A stretch of 64,000 nt of DNA. It comes from Anatilimnocola aggregata. GTDB lineage: Bacteria; Planctomycetota; Planctomycetia; Pirellulales; Pirellulaceae. The translations under genes were made by a program, and so were the position numbers. Shown in pieces: positions 24,967-33,634 of this stretch (position 1 is its first letter; each line of letters begins with the position of its first letter). The notes beneath the pieces are model-generated. The model worked only from the letters and a program-made list of their open reading frames with translations, did not search any database and was not told the DNA's origin. The stretch spans positions 1,240,001 to 1,304,000 of the forward strand of contig NZ_CP036274.1 of assembly GCF_007747655.1 (NCBI RefSeq), given 5' to 3'.

Positions 24967-25414
24967 GATTTTCGTCCGCAGACGTTGTAGTGAGGCAAAC
25001 GCTGAATCAGTAACTACTTAGGATCAGCGGCAAGAGGCCGATGAGCAATAAACATTACCATGTTGACTACCATTGTAATGTTTCGGTCGTGCCGGTCAAG
25101 CAAGTATAATCGTTGCTCGAATCTCTACCTATGCCAGTCAGGTGGTCTGAGGGAATTAGGCAAGCGGTGCGCCCTCTGTAACTCCGCCGTCGGTTGAGGA
25201 GTATTCTTAAGTAGATCGTGCGTTTGCCAAGCGGCACCTCATCAGGTGGCCGGATCGCTTTTTGGCAAAGACATTCGACAGTTGATTTCCTGCTAGAGTT
25301 TTTTGCTCGCTGGCTCCTATAATCAAGCGGTGACCAGCGAATCAGAGAGCGAAAGCGCGGTTAGTGCCGTCGTACTGCTGGTGCACGACTTCTTATCTGC
25401 AGAGGGTATTGGCC
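24967..25414. other. divergent intergenic region
   Basis: About 450 bases between sulfite reductase (leftward) and the coiled-coil membrane protein (rightward). It holds the inverted repeat at 25050-25083. Two TATAAT boxes occur on the plus strand (25105-25110 and 25318-25323); the second is about 90 bases before the next gene's ATG and may be its -10 element, although no good -35 is seen. No gene is supported. Confidence 0.45.
25050..25083. promoter_or_regulatory. candidate operator upstream of sulfite reductase
   Basis: AAACATTAC (25050-25058) and GTAATGTTT (25075-25083) form a perfect 9-base inverted repeat with a 16-base spacer, 84 bases upstream of the leftward sulfite reductase start. 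The spacer carries a further ACCAT/ACCATT symmetry. The region is otherwise without coding potential. A dimeric repressor or activator site is inferred; the regulator is not known. Confidence 0.4.
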
Positions 25415-27106
25415 ATGGAAGAGATCAAGCGTCAGGTTGGTCGGGCTCGCCGGCGGCTCATTGGCCAGCAGTTTCTGACCATCGCAGTCTGGTCTCTTTT
25501 CGCCACGCTCCTCATCGGCGCGATTGGCCTCGCGGTTCCCAAGTTGTGGGCTTTGCCACTCCAGCACGACATTTGGAATTACAGCTGGCTCGGTGGCAGT
25601 CTCGCCGTCGGTTTGTTGATTGCTTCGGTTTGGACCTACGTCGTGCGACGTTCGTCGATCGATGCGGCGATTGAACTCGACCGGCGTTATGGACTGAAGG
25701 AGCGCGTCTCCAGCACGCTGGCGCTCAACTCCGACGAGCTCTCGACCGAAGTCGGTCAGGCACTTGTGGCTGATGCCATTCGCAAGGTCGAGCGGATCGA
25801 TGTGCGCGAACAATTCAAATTGCAGCCAACCTGGCGCTTCGCGCTGCCGCTGGTTCCCGCCGCCGTTATTGGCGGGCTCCTTTTCCTGCCGAATGCAGCG
25901 CTCGAAAACAAAGCGACAGCTTCCACGGGCACTACCCCTGAGATGAAGCTACAAATTAAGAAGGCCGCTGAGATCCTCAAAAGGAAGCTTGAAGCAAATG
26001 CCAAGAAGCCGGAGACCGATGTCTCGTTGAAAGACGCCGAGTTGCTGAAAGAGATCTCGAAGAAGGTCGGCGATATCGCCACCAAGGAAGGGATCGATAA
26101 GAAAGAAGCAACGATCAAGATCAACGATCTGGCGAAGGAAGTGGAGAAGCGCAAGCAGGAACTGGGTGGCGCGAAAGAGATGCAAAAACAGCTTGATAAG
26201 CTTGGCAAAATCGAAAAAGGCCCTGCCGATAAGTTAGCTGATGCGATGAAAGATGGCGACTTCAAAGAAGCGCAAAAGCAACTCGAACAGCTGAAGGAAA
26301 ACTTGAAGAACGGCAAGCTGGAAGAGAAAGACAAAGAGCAACTCGCCAAACAGATGAATCAGCTGAAGGAAAAGATTCAGCAGATGGCTCAGGACCAAAA
26401 AGATAATCGCGAGAAGCTGCAGCAAGAGATTCAGAAGAAGATCGAAAAGGGTGACTTGGAAGGTGCCGCCAAGCTGCAAGAGAAGCTCGATAAGGCGGAA
26501 AAAGAAGGGAAGCAAATGGAGCAGATGCTCGACAAACTCGCCAACAAGTTGGGTCAGTGCGCCGAGTGCATGAAGAAGGATGGCAATGGCGACCCGAAAG
26601 AAGCCGGCCAGAAACTCGACGACCTCGCCAAGGCCATGAAGGAAGCGCAGGAACAACTCGACCAGATGGAAAACCTCGATGAGGTTCTGGATGAACTGGC
26701 CGACGCCAAAAACGCCATGAATGGCAAAGAGGGTGGCCAAAACGGCAAGGAAATGGATGGCGAAATGGACGGCAAGATGGGCCGCCAAGGTCGCAATGGC
26801 AACAAGAAGGGTCAGCCTGGTATGGGGCTTGGTTCGGGTCGCGGCAAGGGTGAGCGTCCCGAGGAAGAAGTCGATACCAAGTCCTACGACTCGCGCGTGG
26901 CTGGCAAAGCCCGCCCTGGTGAATCGGTCCGCACGGGAGATGCCGATGGCAAGAACATCGCCGGCAAGACCCTGCAAGAAGTGAAGGCTGAACTGCAATC
27001 GGCCGCTGCCCGCGATTCCGATGCGCTCAATGAGCAGAACCTGCCGCGCGAGCAGCGCGAACACGCCAAGCAGTACTTCGAGAAGTTCCGCAAGGGCGAG
27101 AAGTAG
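25415..27106 (+). CDS. membrane protein with long Lys/Glu coiled coil
   Basis: The protein has 563 aa from ATG 25415 (AGAGGG lies upstream; the longer frame from 25364 adds a Cys-rich unlikely leader). There are three hydrophobic helices: QQFLTIAVWSLFATLLIGAIGLAVP, WLGGSLAVGLLIASVWTYVV and FALPLVPAAVIGGLLFLP. Between helices 2 and 3 lies a conserved cytosolic stretch IDAAIELDRRYGLKERVSSTLAL. From about residue 175 to 425 it is a highly charged coiled coil (KQLEQLKENLKNGKLEEKDK). Then comes a Gly/Met/Asn/Lys low-complexity segment and a short C-terminal helix. It resembles planctomycete homologues of uncharacterised coiled-coil membrane proteins. The role may be structural at the envelope. Confidence 0.8.
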   Translation: MEEIKRQVGRARRRLIGQQFLTIAVWSLFATLLIGAIGLAVPKLWALPLQHDIWNYSWLGGSLAVGLLIASVWTYVVRRSSIDAAIELDRRYGLKERVSSTLALNSDELSTEVGQALVADAIRKVERIDVREQFKLQPTWRFALPLVPAAVIGGLLFLPNAALENKATASTGTTPEMKLQIKKAAEILKRKLEANAKKPETDVSLKDAELLKEISKKVGDIATKEGIDKKEATIKINDLAKEVEKRKQELGGAKEMQKQLDKLGKIEKGPADKLADAMKDGDFKEAQKQLEQLKENLKNGKLEEKDKEQLAKQMNQLKEKIQQMAQDQKDNREKLQQEIQKKIEKGDLEGAAKLQEKLDKAEKEGKQMEQMLDKLANKLGQCAECMKKDGNGDPKEAGQKLDDLAKAMKEAQEQLDQMENLDEVLDELADAKNAMNGKEGGQNGKEMDGEMDGKMGRQGRNGNKKGQPGMGLGSGRGKGERPEEEVDTKSYDSRVAGKARPGESVRTGDADGKNIAGKTLQEVKAELQSAAARDSDALNEQNLPREQREHAKQYFEKFRKGEK

Positions 27107-27116
27107 TCCCCCTACA

Positions 27117-27195
27117 TAGCCTGGACGCGTCAGCAAGTGTGATTTGCAGAAGACCGTTGATTCGCACATCTCCCTCGCTGACGCGTCCGACTACG
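27117..27195. repeat. REP-like inverted repeat, copy A
   Basis: Left arm CTGGACGCGTCAGC (27121-27134) and right arm GCTGACGCGTCCG (27177-27189) pair around a 42-base loop, with TAG/CTA flanks extending the match. It shares the ACGCGTCAGC core with the copy at 50549-50642 and the GCGTCAGCG core with 62805-62880. It lies just after the coiled-coil membrane gene and could also end its transcript. Confidence 0.7.
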
Positions 27196-27324
27196 TAATT
27201 TCTAAAATTGATCTCTCCGGTCCCGCGCGTGCGAATTAATCAACTGCCGCTGGCGGAACATGCTGCGGGCGGCAGGGTTTAGATTGCTGGAACGAGTGAT
27301 CTGCCTGCTTCGGGGAGTTGCCTT

Positions 27325-28971
27325 ATGAGTTGCTATCGTGCCTGGATCGCCCTGGCCATCGTCAGTGGAACGACGTTCACCGGCTTCACTTACCCCGCAG
27401 CGTTTGCCAAAGAAGAGCCCGCTCAAGTCGCCGCCAAAGCTGACGAGATCCTGGCCAGCGAACTGAACTTGGGAAGTGCCAGTACGAAGCCGGCCCCAAT
27501 GGCCGATGACGAAATTTTTCTCCGCCGCGTCACGCTCGACCTGCAAGGCCGGCTCCCTTCGGCAGCTGAGATCACCACCTTTGCGCTCGACCCAGCGACC
27601 GACAAACGCCAAACCATCGTCCGCAAACTGCTGGCCGATCGGCGTTACGGCGAAAATTGGTCGAAGTATTGGCGCGACGTGATCATGTATCGCGCGACCG
27701 AACAGCGGGCGCAAATCGTCGCCGGCGTACTGACCGATTACTTGCGAGAATCAATTAACGAGAACAAGCCTTGGAGCCAAGTCGCGACCGACTTCATCAC
27801 GGCGGAGGGAGACGGCCTCACGAAAGGTGAGACGGCGCTCATCATCGCCCAGGAAGGGAAGCCCGAAGAAACAGTGGCCGAAATCTCGCGCATTTTCCTC
27901 GGCGTGCAGATTCAATGTGCCCAGTGCCACGATCATCCCACTGATCGCTGGAAGCGCGAACAGTTCCATGAACTGGCGGCGTTCTTTCCCCGCGTCTCGT
28001 CGCGGATCATTCTCACGCCCGACAATCGCACCATCAGCGTGGCGGTTACGGAGTTTGGAAATGAGCCCTTTGAACGGAATGGCAATCGGGTGCGCGGCTC
28101 GGCCGAGCATCGGATGAGTGACCTGCAAAAGCCTGACGCGCCGGGCCGCATGATGAAGCCGATCCTGTTTGCTACGGGCGACTCGGTCCCCGTCACCACG
28201 CGTGATAGTCAGCGCCGGGGCCAGTTGGCCGAATTTATTACCAAGCCCGAGAATCCTTACTTCGCCAAAGCACTCGTGAATCGTCTCTGGTCGGAACTGG
28301 TCGGCGAAGGTTTTTATGAACCGGTCGACGATATGGGACCGGACCGCGATTGCTTCGCGCCGAAGACGCTAGAGCACCTCTCGACCGCCTTCGCAGCCAC
28401 TGGCTACGACGTGAAATGGCTGTTCGAAACGATCACTGCGACGCAAGCCTATCAGCGGGCCAGTCGTTCGCGGCGCAATCCCGAGCAAGTGGCTTTCGTG
28501 GCCAATGTGCCGCAGCGTTTGCGGGCCGATCAATTATTCGAGAACGTGCTCACTGCCCTCGGTACGCGCGAACCTGCGGCCATGGCAGGACCGGGATATG
28601 GCGGTGGGGTGCGATTCGGTCGTGGTCCACGGCAAGCCTTTGCAGCCGTGTTTGGTTACGACCCAAGCGAGCGCCGCGACGAAGTTGCGGGGACCATTCC
28701 GCAAGCGCTCGTGATGATGAACTCACCTTATTTCAATGGCCTGCTCGATGGTCGTAGCGGGCGCACCGCGCTCGGCAAGATGCTGAGCGAGATCCAAGAC
28801 GACCGCGCCTTGATCGGCGAGTTGTACCTGCGCACGCTGGCCCGCGAACCGAGTCTACAGGAAGTGAACACTTGCCTCGCGCATGTGGCGGATGTGAAAA
28901 ATCGCACTGAAGCTTTTGAAGACATTCACTGGTCGCTGCTGAATTCGACCGAGTTTTTGTATCGGCGGTAA
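27325..28971 (+). CDS. DUF1549/DUF1553 domain protein
   Basis: The protein has 548 aa with a signal peptide ending around FAKEEP. The DUF1549 region includes DDEIFLRRVTLDLQGRLPSAAEI, YGENWSKYWRDVI, and VQIQCAQCHDHPTDRWKREQFHELAAFF; the CAQCH sequence resembles a heme c site. The DUF1553 region includes AEFITKPENPYFAKALVNRLWSELVGEGFYEPVDDMGP, FETITATQAYQRASR and NSTEFLYRR at the end. Such proteins are almost always followed, as here, by a DUF1501 gene (64 bases downstream). They are abundant in planctomycetes, probably periplasmic, and their function is unproven; degradation of polysaccharides has been proposed. It lacks the separate N-terminal cytochrome domain found in the second copy at 57222. 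Confidence 0.91.
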   Translation: MSCYRAWIALAIVSGTTFTGFTYPAAFAKEEPAQVAAKADEILASELNLGSASTKPAPMADDEIFLRRVTLDLQGRLPSAAEITTFALDPATDKRQTIVRKLLADRRYGENWSKYWRDVIMYRATEQRAQIVAGVLTDYLRESINENKPWSQVATDFITAEGDGLTKGETALIIAQEGKPEETVAEISRIFLGVQIQCAQCHDHPTDRWKREQFHELAAFFPRVSSRIILTPDNRTISVAVTEFGNEPFERNGNRVRGSAEHRMSDLQKPDAPGRMMKPILFATGDSVPVTTRDSQRRGQLAEFITKPENPYFAKALVNRLWSELVGEGFYEPVDDMGPDRDCFAPKTLEHLSTAFAATGYDVKWLFETITATQAYQRASRSRRNPEQVAFVANVPQRLRADQLFENVLTALGTREPAAMAGPGYGGGVRFGRGPRQAFAAVFGYDPSERRDEVAGTIPQALVMMNSPYFNGLLDGRSGRTALGKMLSEIQDDRALIGELYLRTLAREPSLQEVNTCLAHVADVKNRTEAFEDIHWSLLNSTEFLYRR

Positions 28972-29034
28972 TTGGCATTCTAAGGCGAAACACGTAGCGA
29001 GCTAGAACGCGGCGGGCTAAGTAAGGTATCAACC

Positions 29035-30333
29035 ATGAACACCCAACTTCATCTGCAAACCAGCCTTAAATTCTCCAGCCGCGGGCAACTGCAGCGGCGC
29101 GATTTTTTGAACGCAATCGCGGGCACTTCTGCAGCAGCTGCCGGCCTCACCTGGGCCGATCAAATGACCGCGAGCGCGGCCGACCTGCGCAAGCAGGGGA
29201 AGGCTTGCATCCTGCTGTGGATGCAAGGTGGCCCGAGCCAGTTTGAGACCTTCTCTCCCAAACCAAAGCATGCAAATGGCGGCGAAACAAAGGCCATCAG
29301 CACGTCGGTTCCCGGCATCGAGATTGCCGCGGGCTTGCCCAAGACTTCGCAGGTAATGAACGACCTGTGCGTGATTCGTTCAATGAACAGCCGCGAGGGT
29401 GCCCACCCACGTGCGACCTACTTGATGCACACCGGCTACTTGCCGACGGCGAGTGTAAAGTATCCGACGCTGGGGTCGATTATATCGCACGAGATTGGCG
29501 ACCATGTGGCCGAGTTGCCCAGTTTCGTGCGGATCGGTGGTGGTCGGTTTGGCGATAGCGCCGGGCTTCTGGGTGTCGATTACGATCCGTTTGTGATGCA
29601 ATCGGCTGGCCGCTTGCCAGACAACACAGCGCTGCCGACTTCGTCGGTTCGCTATCAACGGCGGCTGAACTTGCTCGGCAAACTCGAACAGGATTTCGCT
29701 ACCAAAGGTGGCCAGCAAGAAGTGGCCGATCACCAAAAAGTCTACGATCGTGCGGCCAAGATGATCCTCAGCCCGCAGATGAAAGCCTTCGATCTGGATA
29801 AAGAATCGAGTGCCACGCGCAAGTTGTATGGCGAGTCGGAATTCGGCAAGGGCTGTCTGCTCGCACGGCGCTTGGTGCAGGCGGGTGTTACATTCATCGA
29901 AGTCTCGCTGGGCAATTGGGATACACACTTCGACAACTTCGAAAAAACGACGAGCCTCTGCAATCAACTCGATCAGCCCTTTGCCGCGTTGATTCAAGAC
30001 CTCAAGCAGCAGGGCATGCTCGACAATACGTTGGTCCTCTGGATGGGTGAGTTTGGCCGCACGCCGCGGATCAATCCGCGTTCGGGGCGCGATCATTTTC
30101 CCAAGGCCTTCAACATGGCCCTGGCCGGCGGCGGTGTGCAAGGCGGGCAAGTAATTGGCCGGACGAATGACTCGGGCGATTCGGTCACCGATCGACCAGT
30201 CAACGTGAACGACATGCTCCGCACGGTGTGCACTGGCCTGGGTGTGAATCCCGATAAAGAAAACATGAGCAATATTGGCCGCCCGATCAAAATTGTCGAC
30301 GGCGGCAAACACGTGCCGGGAATTTTTGCCTAA
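29035..30333 (+). CDS. DUF1501 protein with Tat-like signal
   Basis: The protein has 432 aa. The N-terminus has a twin-arginine-like signal, LQRRDFLNAIAGTSAAAAGLTWA, so export in folded form is likely. The sulfatase-like (alkaline-phosphatase superfamily) DUF1501 body shows ILLWMQGGPSQFETFSPKP, IRSMNSREGAHPRATYLMHTGY, EFGKGCLLARRLVQAGVTFIEVSLGNWDTHFDNF, VLWMGEFGRTPRIN and SGRDHFPKAFNMALAGGGVQGG. The GEFGRTP and RDH motifs are the family core. It is paired with the DUF1549 gene just upstream; these pairs are presumed to work together in the periplasm. The metal and substrate are not known. Confidence 0.92.
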   Translation: MNTQLHLQTSLKFSSRGQLQRRDFLNAIAGTSAAAAGLTWADQMTASAADLRKQGKACILLWMQGGPSQFETFSPKPKHANGGETKAISTSVPGIEIAAGLPKTSQVMNDLCVIRSMNSREGAHPRATYLMHTGYLPTASVKYPTLGSIISHEIGDHVAELPSFVRIGGGRFGDSAGLLGVDYDPFVMQSAGRLPDNTALPTSSVRYQRRLNLLGKLEQDFATKGGQQEVADHQKVYDRAAKMILSPQMKAFDLDKESSATRKLYGESEFGKGCLLARRLVQAGVTFIEVSLGNWDTHFDNFEKTTSLCNQLDQPFAALIQDLKQQGMLDNTLVLWMGEFGRTPRINPRSGRDHFPKAFNMALAGGGVQGGQVIGRTNDSGDSVTDRPVNVNDMLRTVCTGLGVNPDKENMSNIGRPIKIVDGGKHVPGIFA

Positions 30334-30432
30334 CGTCAAGCGAGTTGGTTCGTTGCTCGCAGATCAGCACTTCATGCTTTCTTCATGCGTGAGCCCCTTC
30401 TCGTTGCGAGAGGTCGCTGGCACAATGCGTGC

Positions 30433-31116
30433 ATGACTAGCGTTAGTATTTGGCGATTGTGTCTGGCCGAGGCGATTGGAACGTTCGTGCTGGTGTTTGC
30501 AGGCACGGGCGCGATCGTCGTGAACGATGTCTCGGCCGGCAGCATCACGCATGTCGGCATCGCGCTGACTTTCGGCCTGGTCGTGATGGCGATGATCTAC
30601 GCCCTGGGCGATATTTCAGGCTGTCACATCAATCCGGCGGCGACGCTGGCCTTCTGGGCCGCGCGGCGCTTCCCGGGCAAACTTGTCGCCCCGTTCATGG
30701 CGAGCCAAATTGTGGGTGCGCTTCTCGCCAGCCTGCTGCTGCGAACATTGTTCGAGCATCCCACGCTCGGTGCCACGCTGCCGGCGGGCAGTGCCTGGCA
30801 GTCGTTTGTCTTGGAAGTCGTGATAACGACCGTGCTGATGTTTGTGGCCTTAAGCGTTTCGACCGGGGCGAAAGAAAAGGGAATTATGGCCGGCGCGGCG
30901 ATTGGCGCTGTCGTGGCCCTGGGAGCCATGGTCGCCGGGCCCATTTGCGGCGCGTCGATGAATCCTGCGCGGTCGTTAGCACCAGCGATTGTGTCGGGTA
31001 ACCTCGCGGACTTGTGGATTTATATTGCAGCGCCGCTGGTGGGGAGTCTGCTGGCGGTCGGCGGTTGCCGGGGTGTGCGCGCAAATTGCTGCCAAGGTGG
31101 AACATGCGAAAGTTGA
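30433..31116 (+). CDS. aqpS: aquaporin/glyceroporin (AqpS-like MIP channel)
   Basis: The protein has 227 aa from the ATG at 30433, chosen because the MIP fold begins right after it (WRLCLAEAIGTFVLVFAGTGA); 16 further codons upstream lack homology. There are six membrane helices and two half-helices with the pore motifs GCHINPAATLAFW and GASMNPARSLAPA. The gene overlaps arsC by 13 bases. This order, aquaporin then thioredoxin-type ArsC, is that of the Sinorhizobium aqpS-arsC arsenic pathway, in which arsenite leaves through the channel instead of an ArsB pump. The inference is that this channel conducts arsenite. No ArsR regulator gene is adjacent. Confidence 0.88.
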   Translation: MTSVSIWRLCLAEAIGTFVLVFAGTGAIVVNDVSAGSITHVGIALTFGLVVMAMIYALGDISGCHINPAATLAFWAARRFPGKLVAPFMASQIVGALLASLLLRTLFEHPTLGATLPAGSAWQSFVLEVVITTVLMFVALSVSTGAKEKGIMAGAAIGAVVALGAMVAGPICGASMNPARSLAPAIVSGNLADLWIYIAAPLVGSLLAVGGCRGVRANCCQGGTCES

Positions 31117-31550
31117 AGGTTCTGTTTCTGTGCACGGGAAATTCTTGCCGCAGCGTGATGGGTGAGACTCAGTTGCGGCACATTGCCGGCGACCGGTTTG
31201 AGGTCCATAGCGCGGGAACATCGCCCAAGGGAATCAACCCGATTGCCAGGCAAGTGCTGGAAGAGACTGGCGTCGATACTGATGGCATCCGTTCGAAGCA
31301 TCTCTCCGAGTTTCTGGAGAGTGAGATCGACTATGCCATCATCGTGTGCGACGACGCAGCTGAATCTTGCCCGCGAGCCTGGCCGGGCCTGCGCAACAAG
31401 CTCTTGTGGCCCTTCGAGGATCCGCCGGCTTTTCCTGGAACTGAAGCGGAAAAGCTGAACAAGTTTCGTGAAGTGCGCGACGCCATACGCCAGCGGCTGA
31501 CAAGTTGGGTCGCCGAGTTGGAAGCGAGCGGGGCGTTCGAGCAGAAGTAG
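31104..31550 (+). CDS. arsC: thioredoxin-coupled arsenate reductase
   Basis: The protein has 148 aa from the ATG at 31104, chosen because the low-molecular-weight phosphatase loop follows at once. Loop residues are C10-T-G-N-S-C15-R. The redox relay cysteines fall exactly at C82 (IIVCDDA) and C89 (AESCPRAW), the same numbering as Staphylococcus pI258 ArsC; the LLWPFEDPPAF loop and KFREVRDAI helix also match. The enzyme reduces arsenate to arsenite using the cysteine relay and thioredoxin. The start lies inside the end of the aquaporin gene (13-base overlap, ATG then TGA), giving tight coupling of reduction and export. Confidence 0.92.
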   Translation: MRKLKVLFLCTGNSCRSVMGETQLRHIAGDRFEVHSAGTSPKGINPIARQVLEETGVDTDGIRSKHLSEFLESEIDYAIIVCDDAAESCPRAWPGLRNKLLWPFEDPPAFPGTEAEKLNKFREVRDAIRQRLTSWVAELEASGAFEQK

Positions 31551-31710
31551 CTTCCTAATTTGTCGTTCTACCATTGCGAGTCCGTCGCCCTTGCCAGCTT
31601 CCGTAGCGAGCGACTTTCGTTCGTCGACCTAGTCGATAGAAGCGGGCTGCGCCAGGCGGTATATTCCGATTTGCTTTTCTCGCTTCTGTCTGGCACCGAA
31701 GGATTGATCT

Positions 31711-32784
31711 ATGCGCTTGGCAATCTGCTTTTTGAATTTCACTCTGGTGTGCGCGGGAATGCTTTCGACCGCACTGGCTGCTTCGCCGGGCGTGGTAAGC
31801 GAAGAGCTGATTTACAACGAGCCGCCGCATCCGCAGTGCCATGCGTCGACCATTGAAGAGACGAAGCAGGGGCTCGTCGCTGCCTGGTTTGGTGGGACGC
31901 GTGAAGGAGCCGCCGACGTGGGCATCTGGTTCGCGCGGCAAACAAAAGAGGGCTGGAGCACGCCCGTGGAAGTGGCCAACGGCAAGGCGGCCGAGGGGAA
32001 GCAATTGCCTTGTTGGAACCCAGTGCTGTTTCAAATGCCAACTGCTGGCGATCAAATGGGCGAGCTGTTGTTGTTCTATAAGTTGGGGCCAAGCCCGAGC
32101 ACATGGTGGGGCATGCTGCTGCGCAGTAACGACGGTGGCCTTACTTGGAGCAAGCCCGAGCGCTTGCCCGAGGGGATCATGGGACCGGTGAAGAACAAGC
32201 CGATCCTGCTCAAAGACGGAGTGTTGCTCTGCGGTAGCAGCACCGAGCATGCGGGCTGGCAGGTGCAGATGGAGTGGACCAAAGACGCCGGCAAGACGTG
32301 GGAAAAGACGGAGCCGCTCTGCGACGGCAAAACGCAGCACGCCATTCAACCCACCCTCTTGCGCACGTCACTCGGGTATCAGATACTCTGCCGCACGCGG
32401 ACGCCGGGAAAAATTCTGCAAGCCACATCGGGCGATGCCGGACGAACCTGGTCGAAGCTCGAACCGATCGACTTGATTAATCCGAATTCTGGCATCGATG
32501 GCGTGACGCTCCGCGATGGTCGCCAGCTGCTCGTTTATAACCACACGCAAAAAGGTCGCAGCCCGCTGAACGTGGCCGTCGCTGTAGACGGCTCTACGTG
32601 GCAAGCGGCAGTGGTGCTCGAAAGTACGCCGGGTGAGTATTCTTATCCAGCTGTGATTCAATCGTCCGATGGTCTCGTACACATCACCTACACCTGGAAG
32701 CGCCAGCGCGTCAAACATGTGACGCTCGATCCCGCGAAGTTGGAACTAAAACCAATTGTCGATGGGGTTTGGCCGAAAGGGTGA
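31711..32784 (+). CDS. exported sialidase-fold (BNR repeat) glycosidase-like protein
   Basis: The protein has 357 aa with a signal peptide (LAICFLNFTLVCAGMLSTALAA). It is a six-bladed sialidase-like propeller with three Asp-box repeats: SNDGGLTW, TKDAGKTW and SGDAGRTW. Catalytic-site phrases such as CHASTIEETKQGLVAAWFGGTREG, CWNPVLFQ and VKNKPILLKDGVLLCGSSTEH match the exo-alpha-sialidase (BNR_2) family of planctomycetes and plants. It may cleave terminal sugars from environmental glycans in the periplasm; whether the sugar is sialic acid cannot be told from sequence. It stands between arsC and the DUF2892 gene on the same strand. Confidence 0.87.
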   Translation: MRLAICFLNFTLVCAGMLSTALAASPGVVSEELIYNEPPHPQCHASTIEETKQGLVAAWFGGTREGAADVGIWFARQTKEGWSTPVEVANGKAAEGKQLPCWNPVLFQMPTAGDQMGELLLFYKLGPSPSTWWGMLLRSNDGGLTWSKPERLPEGIMGPVKNKPILLKDGVLLCGSSTEHAGWQVQMEWTKDAGKTWEKTEPLCDGKTQHAIQPTLLRTSLGYQILCRTRTPGKILQATSGDAGRTWSKLEPIDLINPNSGIDGVTLRDGRQLLVYNHTQKGRSPLNVAVAVDGSTWQAAVVLESTPGEYSYPAVIQSSDGLVHITYTWKRQRVKHVTLDPAKLELKPIVDGVWPKG

Positions 32785-32870
32785 GATACTTTCAGGTCGA
32801 GTTCTTGGCACTCCGTTTGCTGAATAGGTTTTCTGCCTCCCCTCCTATTTGCATTCTACGGAGAATCGTC

Positions 32871-33362
32871 ATGGCTCAATCATTGGCCTCCCTGCTGCCT
32901 AAACTTCCCACCACTGTTGACCGCGTCCCAGCCAACACGGCCGATGAATACAACGAACGGATTTGTCTGCAGACAAAACAGCGCGTCGCGGAGATCGCCC
33001 GCCAAGGTCGCGCTGCCATCGAAGGGCGACTGAAAGAACTTGACGAAGAATGGGATGTCGAGCGGATGCTGGAAGCCAATGCGGCGACTGCGGTCCTTGC
33101 CTTTTCTACGCTCGGTTTGCTCGTGGACCGTCGGTTCTTCTTGATGCCCGTCGTGGTCGGTGGCTTTCTGTTGCAGCATGCAATTCAAGGCTGGTGCCCA
33201 CCGCTGCCGGTGTTCCGCGCTTATGGCGTGCGCACTCAGCCCGAGATTGAAGAAGAGCGCTACGCGCTGAAAACTCTCCGCGGCGATTTTGCCCACGCGG
33301 GCCGCAGCGATCAAACTGGCAGTCGATCGGCCAACGAAGCTTTGGCGGCAGTCCGCCGCTAG
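32871..33362 (+). CDS. DUF2892 (YgaP-type) membrane protein
   Basis: The protein has 163 aa from ATG 32871, which has a GGAG site eight bases upstream; the longer frame from 32769 is unlikely. The N-terminal half is a charged helix (DEYNERICLQTKQRVAEIARQGRAAIEGRLKELDEEWDVERMLEA). The middle is a DUF2892 hairpin of two membrane helices, AATAVLAFSTLGLLVDRRFFLMPVVVGGFLLQHAIQGWCPPLPVFRAYGVRT; the G-W-C-P is the conserved turn. The C-terminus (PEIEEERYALKTLRGDF) is typical of planctomycete homologues. There is no rhodanese domain, unlike E. coli YgaP. The function is unknown. Confidence 0.82.
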   Translation: MAQSLASLLPKLPTTVDRVPANTADEYNERICLQTKQRVAEIARQGRAAIEGRLKELDEEWDVERMLEANAATAVLAFSTLGLLVDRRFFLMPVVVGGFLLQHAIQGWCPPLPVFRAYGVRTQPEIEEERYALKTLRGDFAHAGRSDQTGSRSANEALAAVRR

Positions 33363-33634
33363 CGGCCGGTAGCTAATCATCAAGCTCCGCGTGCTGGAAA
33401 GAAAAGTGCGACTCACGGCGGAGCATGAGGAGACGATAGCGGGCTGCCGCAGATTAGCTGCCAAGCTGGAAGCCTTTCCACGAAAACGCGTGAACCCGCG
33501 ATTCTGCCCGTTGTCTGTAAGGTTGCCGTAGCGGATCGGTAATTCTTCGCAGAGAAAGCTCTGGTGGGTGCCGTCGTTTCTTGCCGGCACGATAGAATCA
33601 GGGCACTTGTTGGCTGCGAAGATCAGGAAGTTCC

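Noticed and set aside
26234-27169. 311-aa leucine-rich minus-strand frame with apparent membrane character
   Set aside because: It is the complement of the Lys/Glu-rich coiled coil at 25415-27106; Leu/Phe richness arises from complementing AAG/GAA-type codons.
29380-30339. 319-aa minus-strand frame
   Set aside because: Antisense shadow of the DUF1501 gene, which has clear family motifs.
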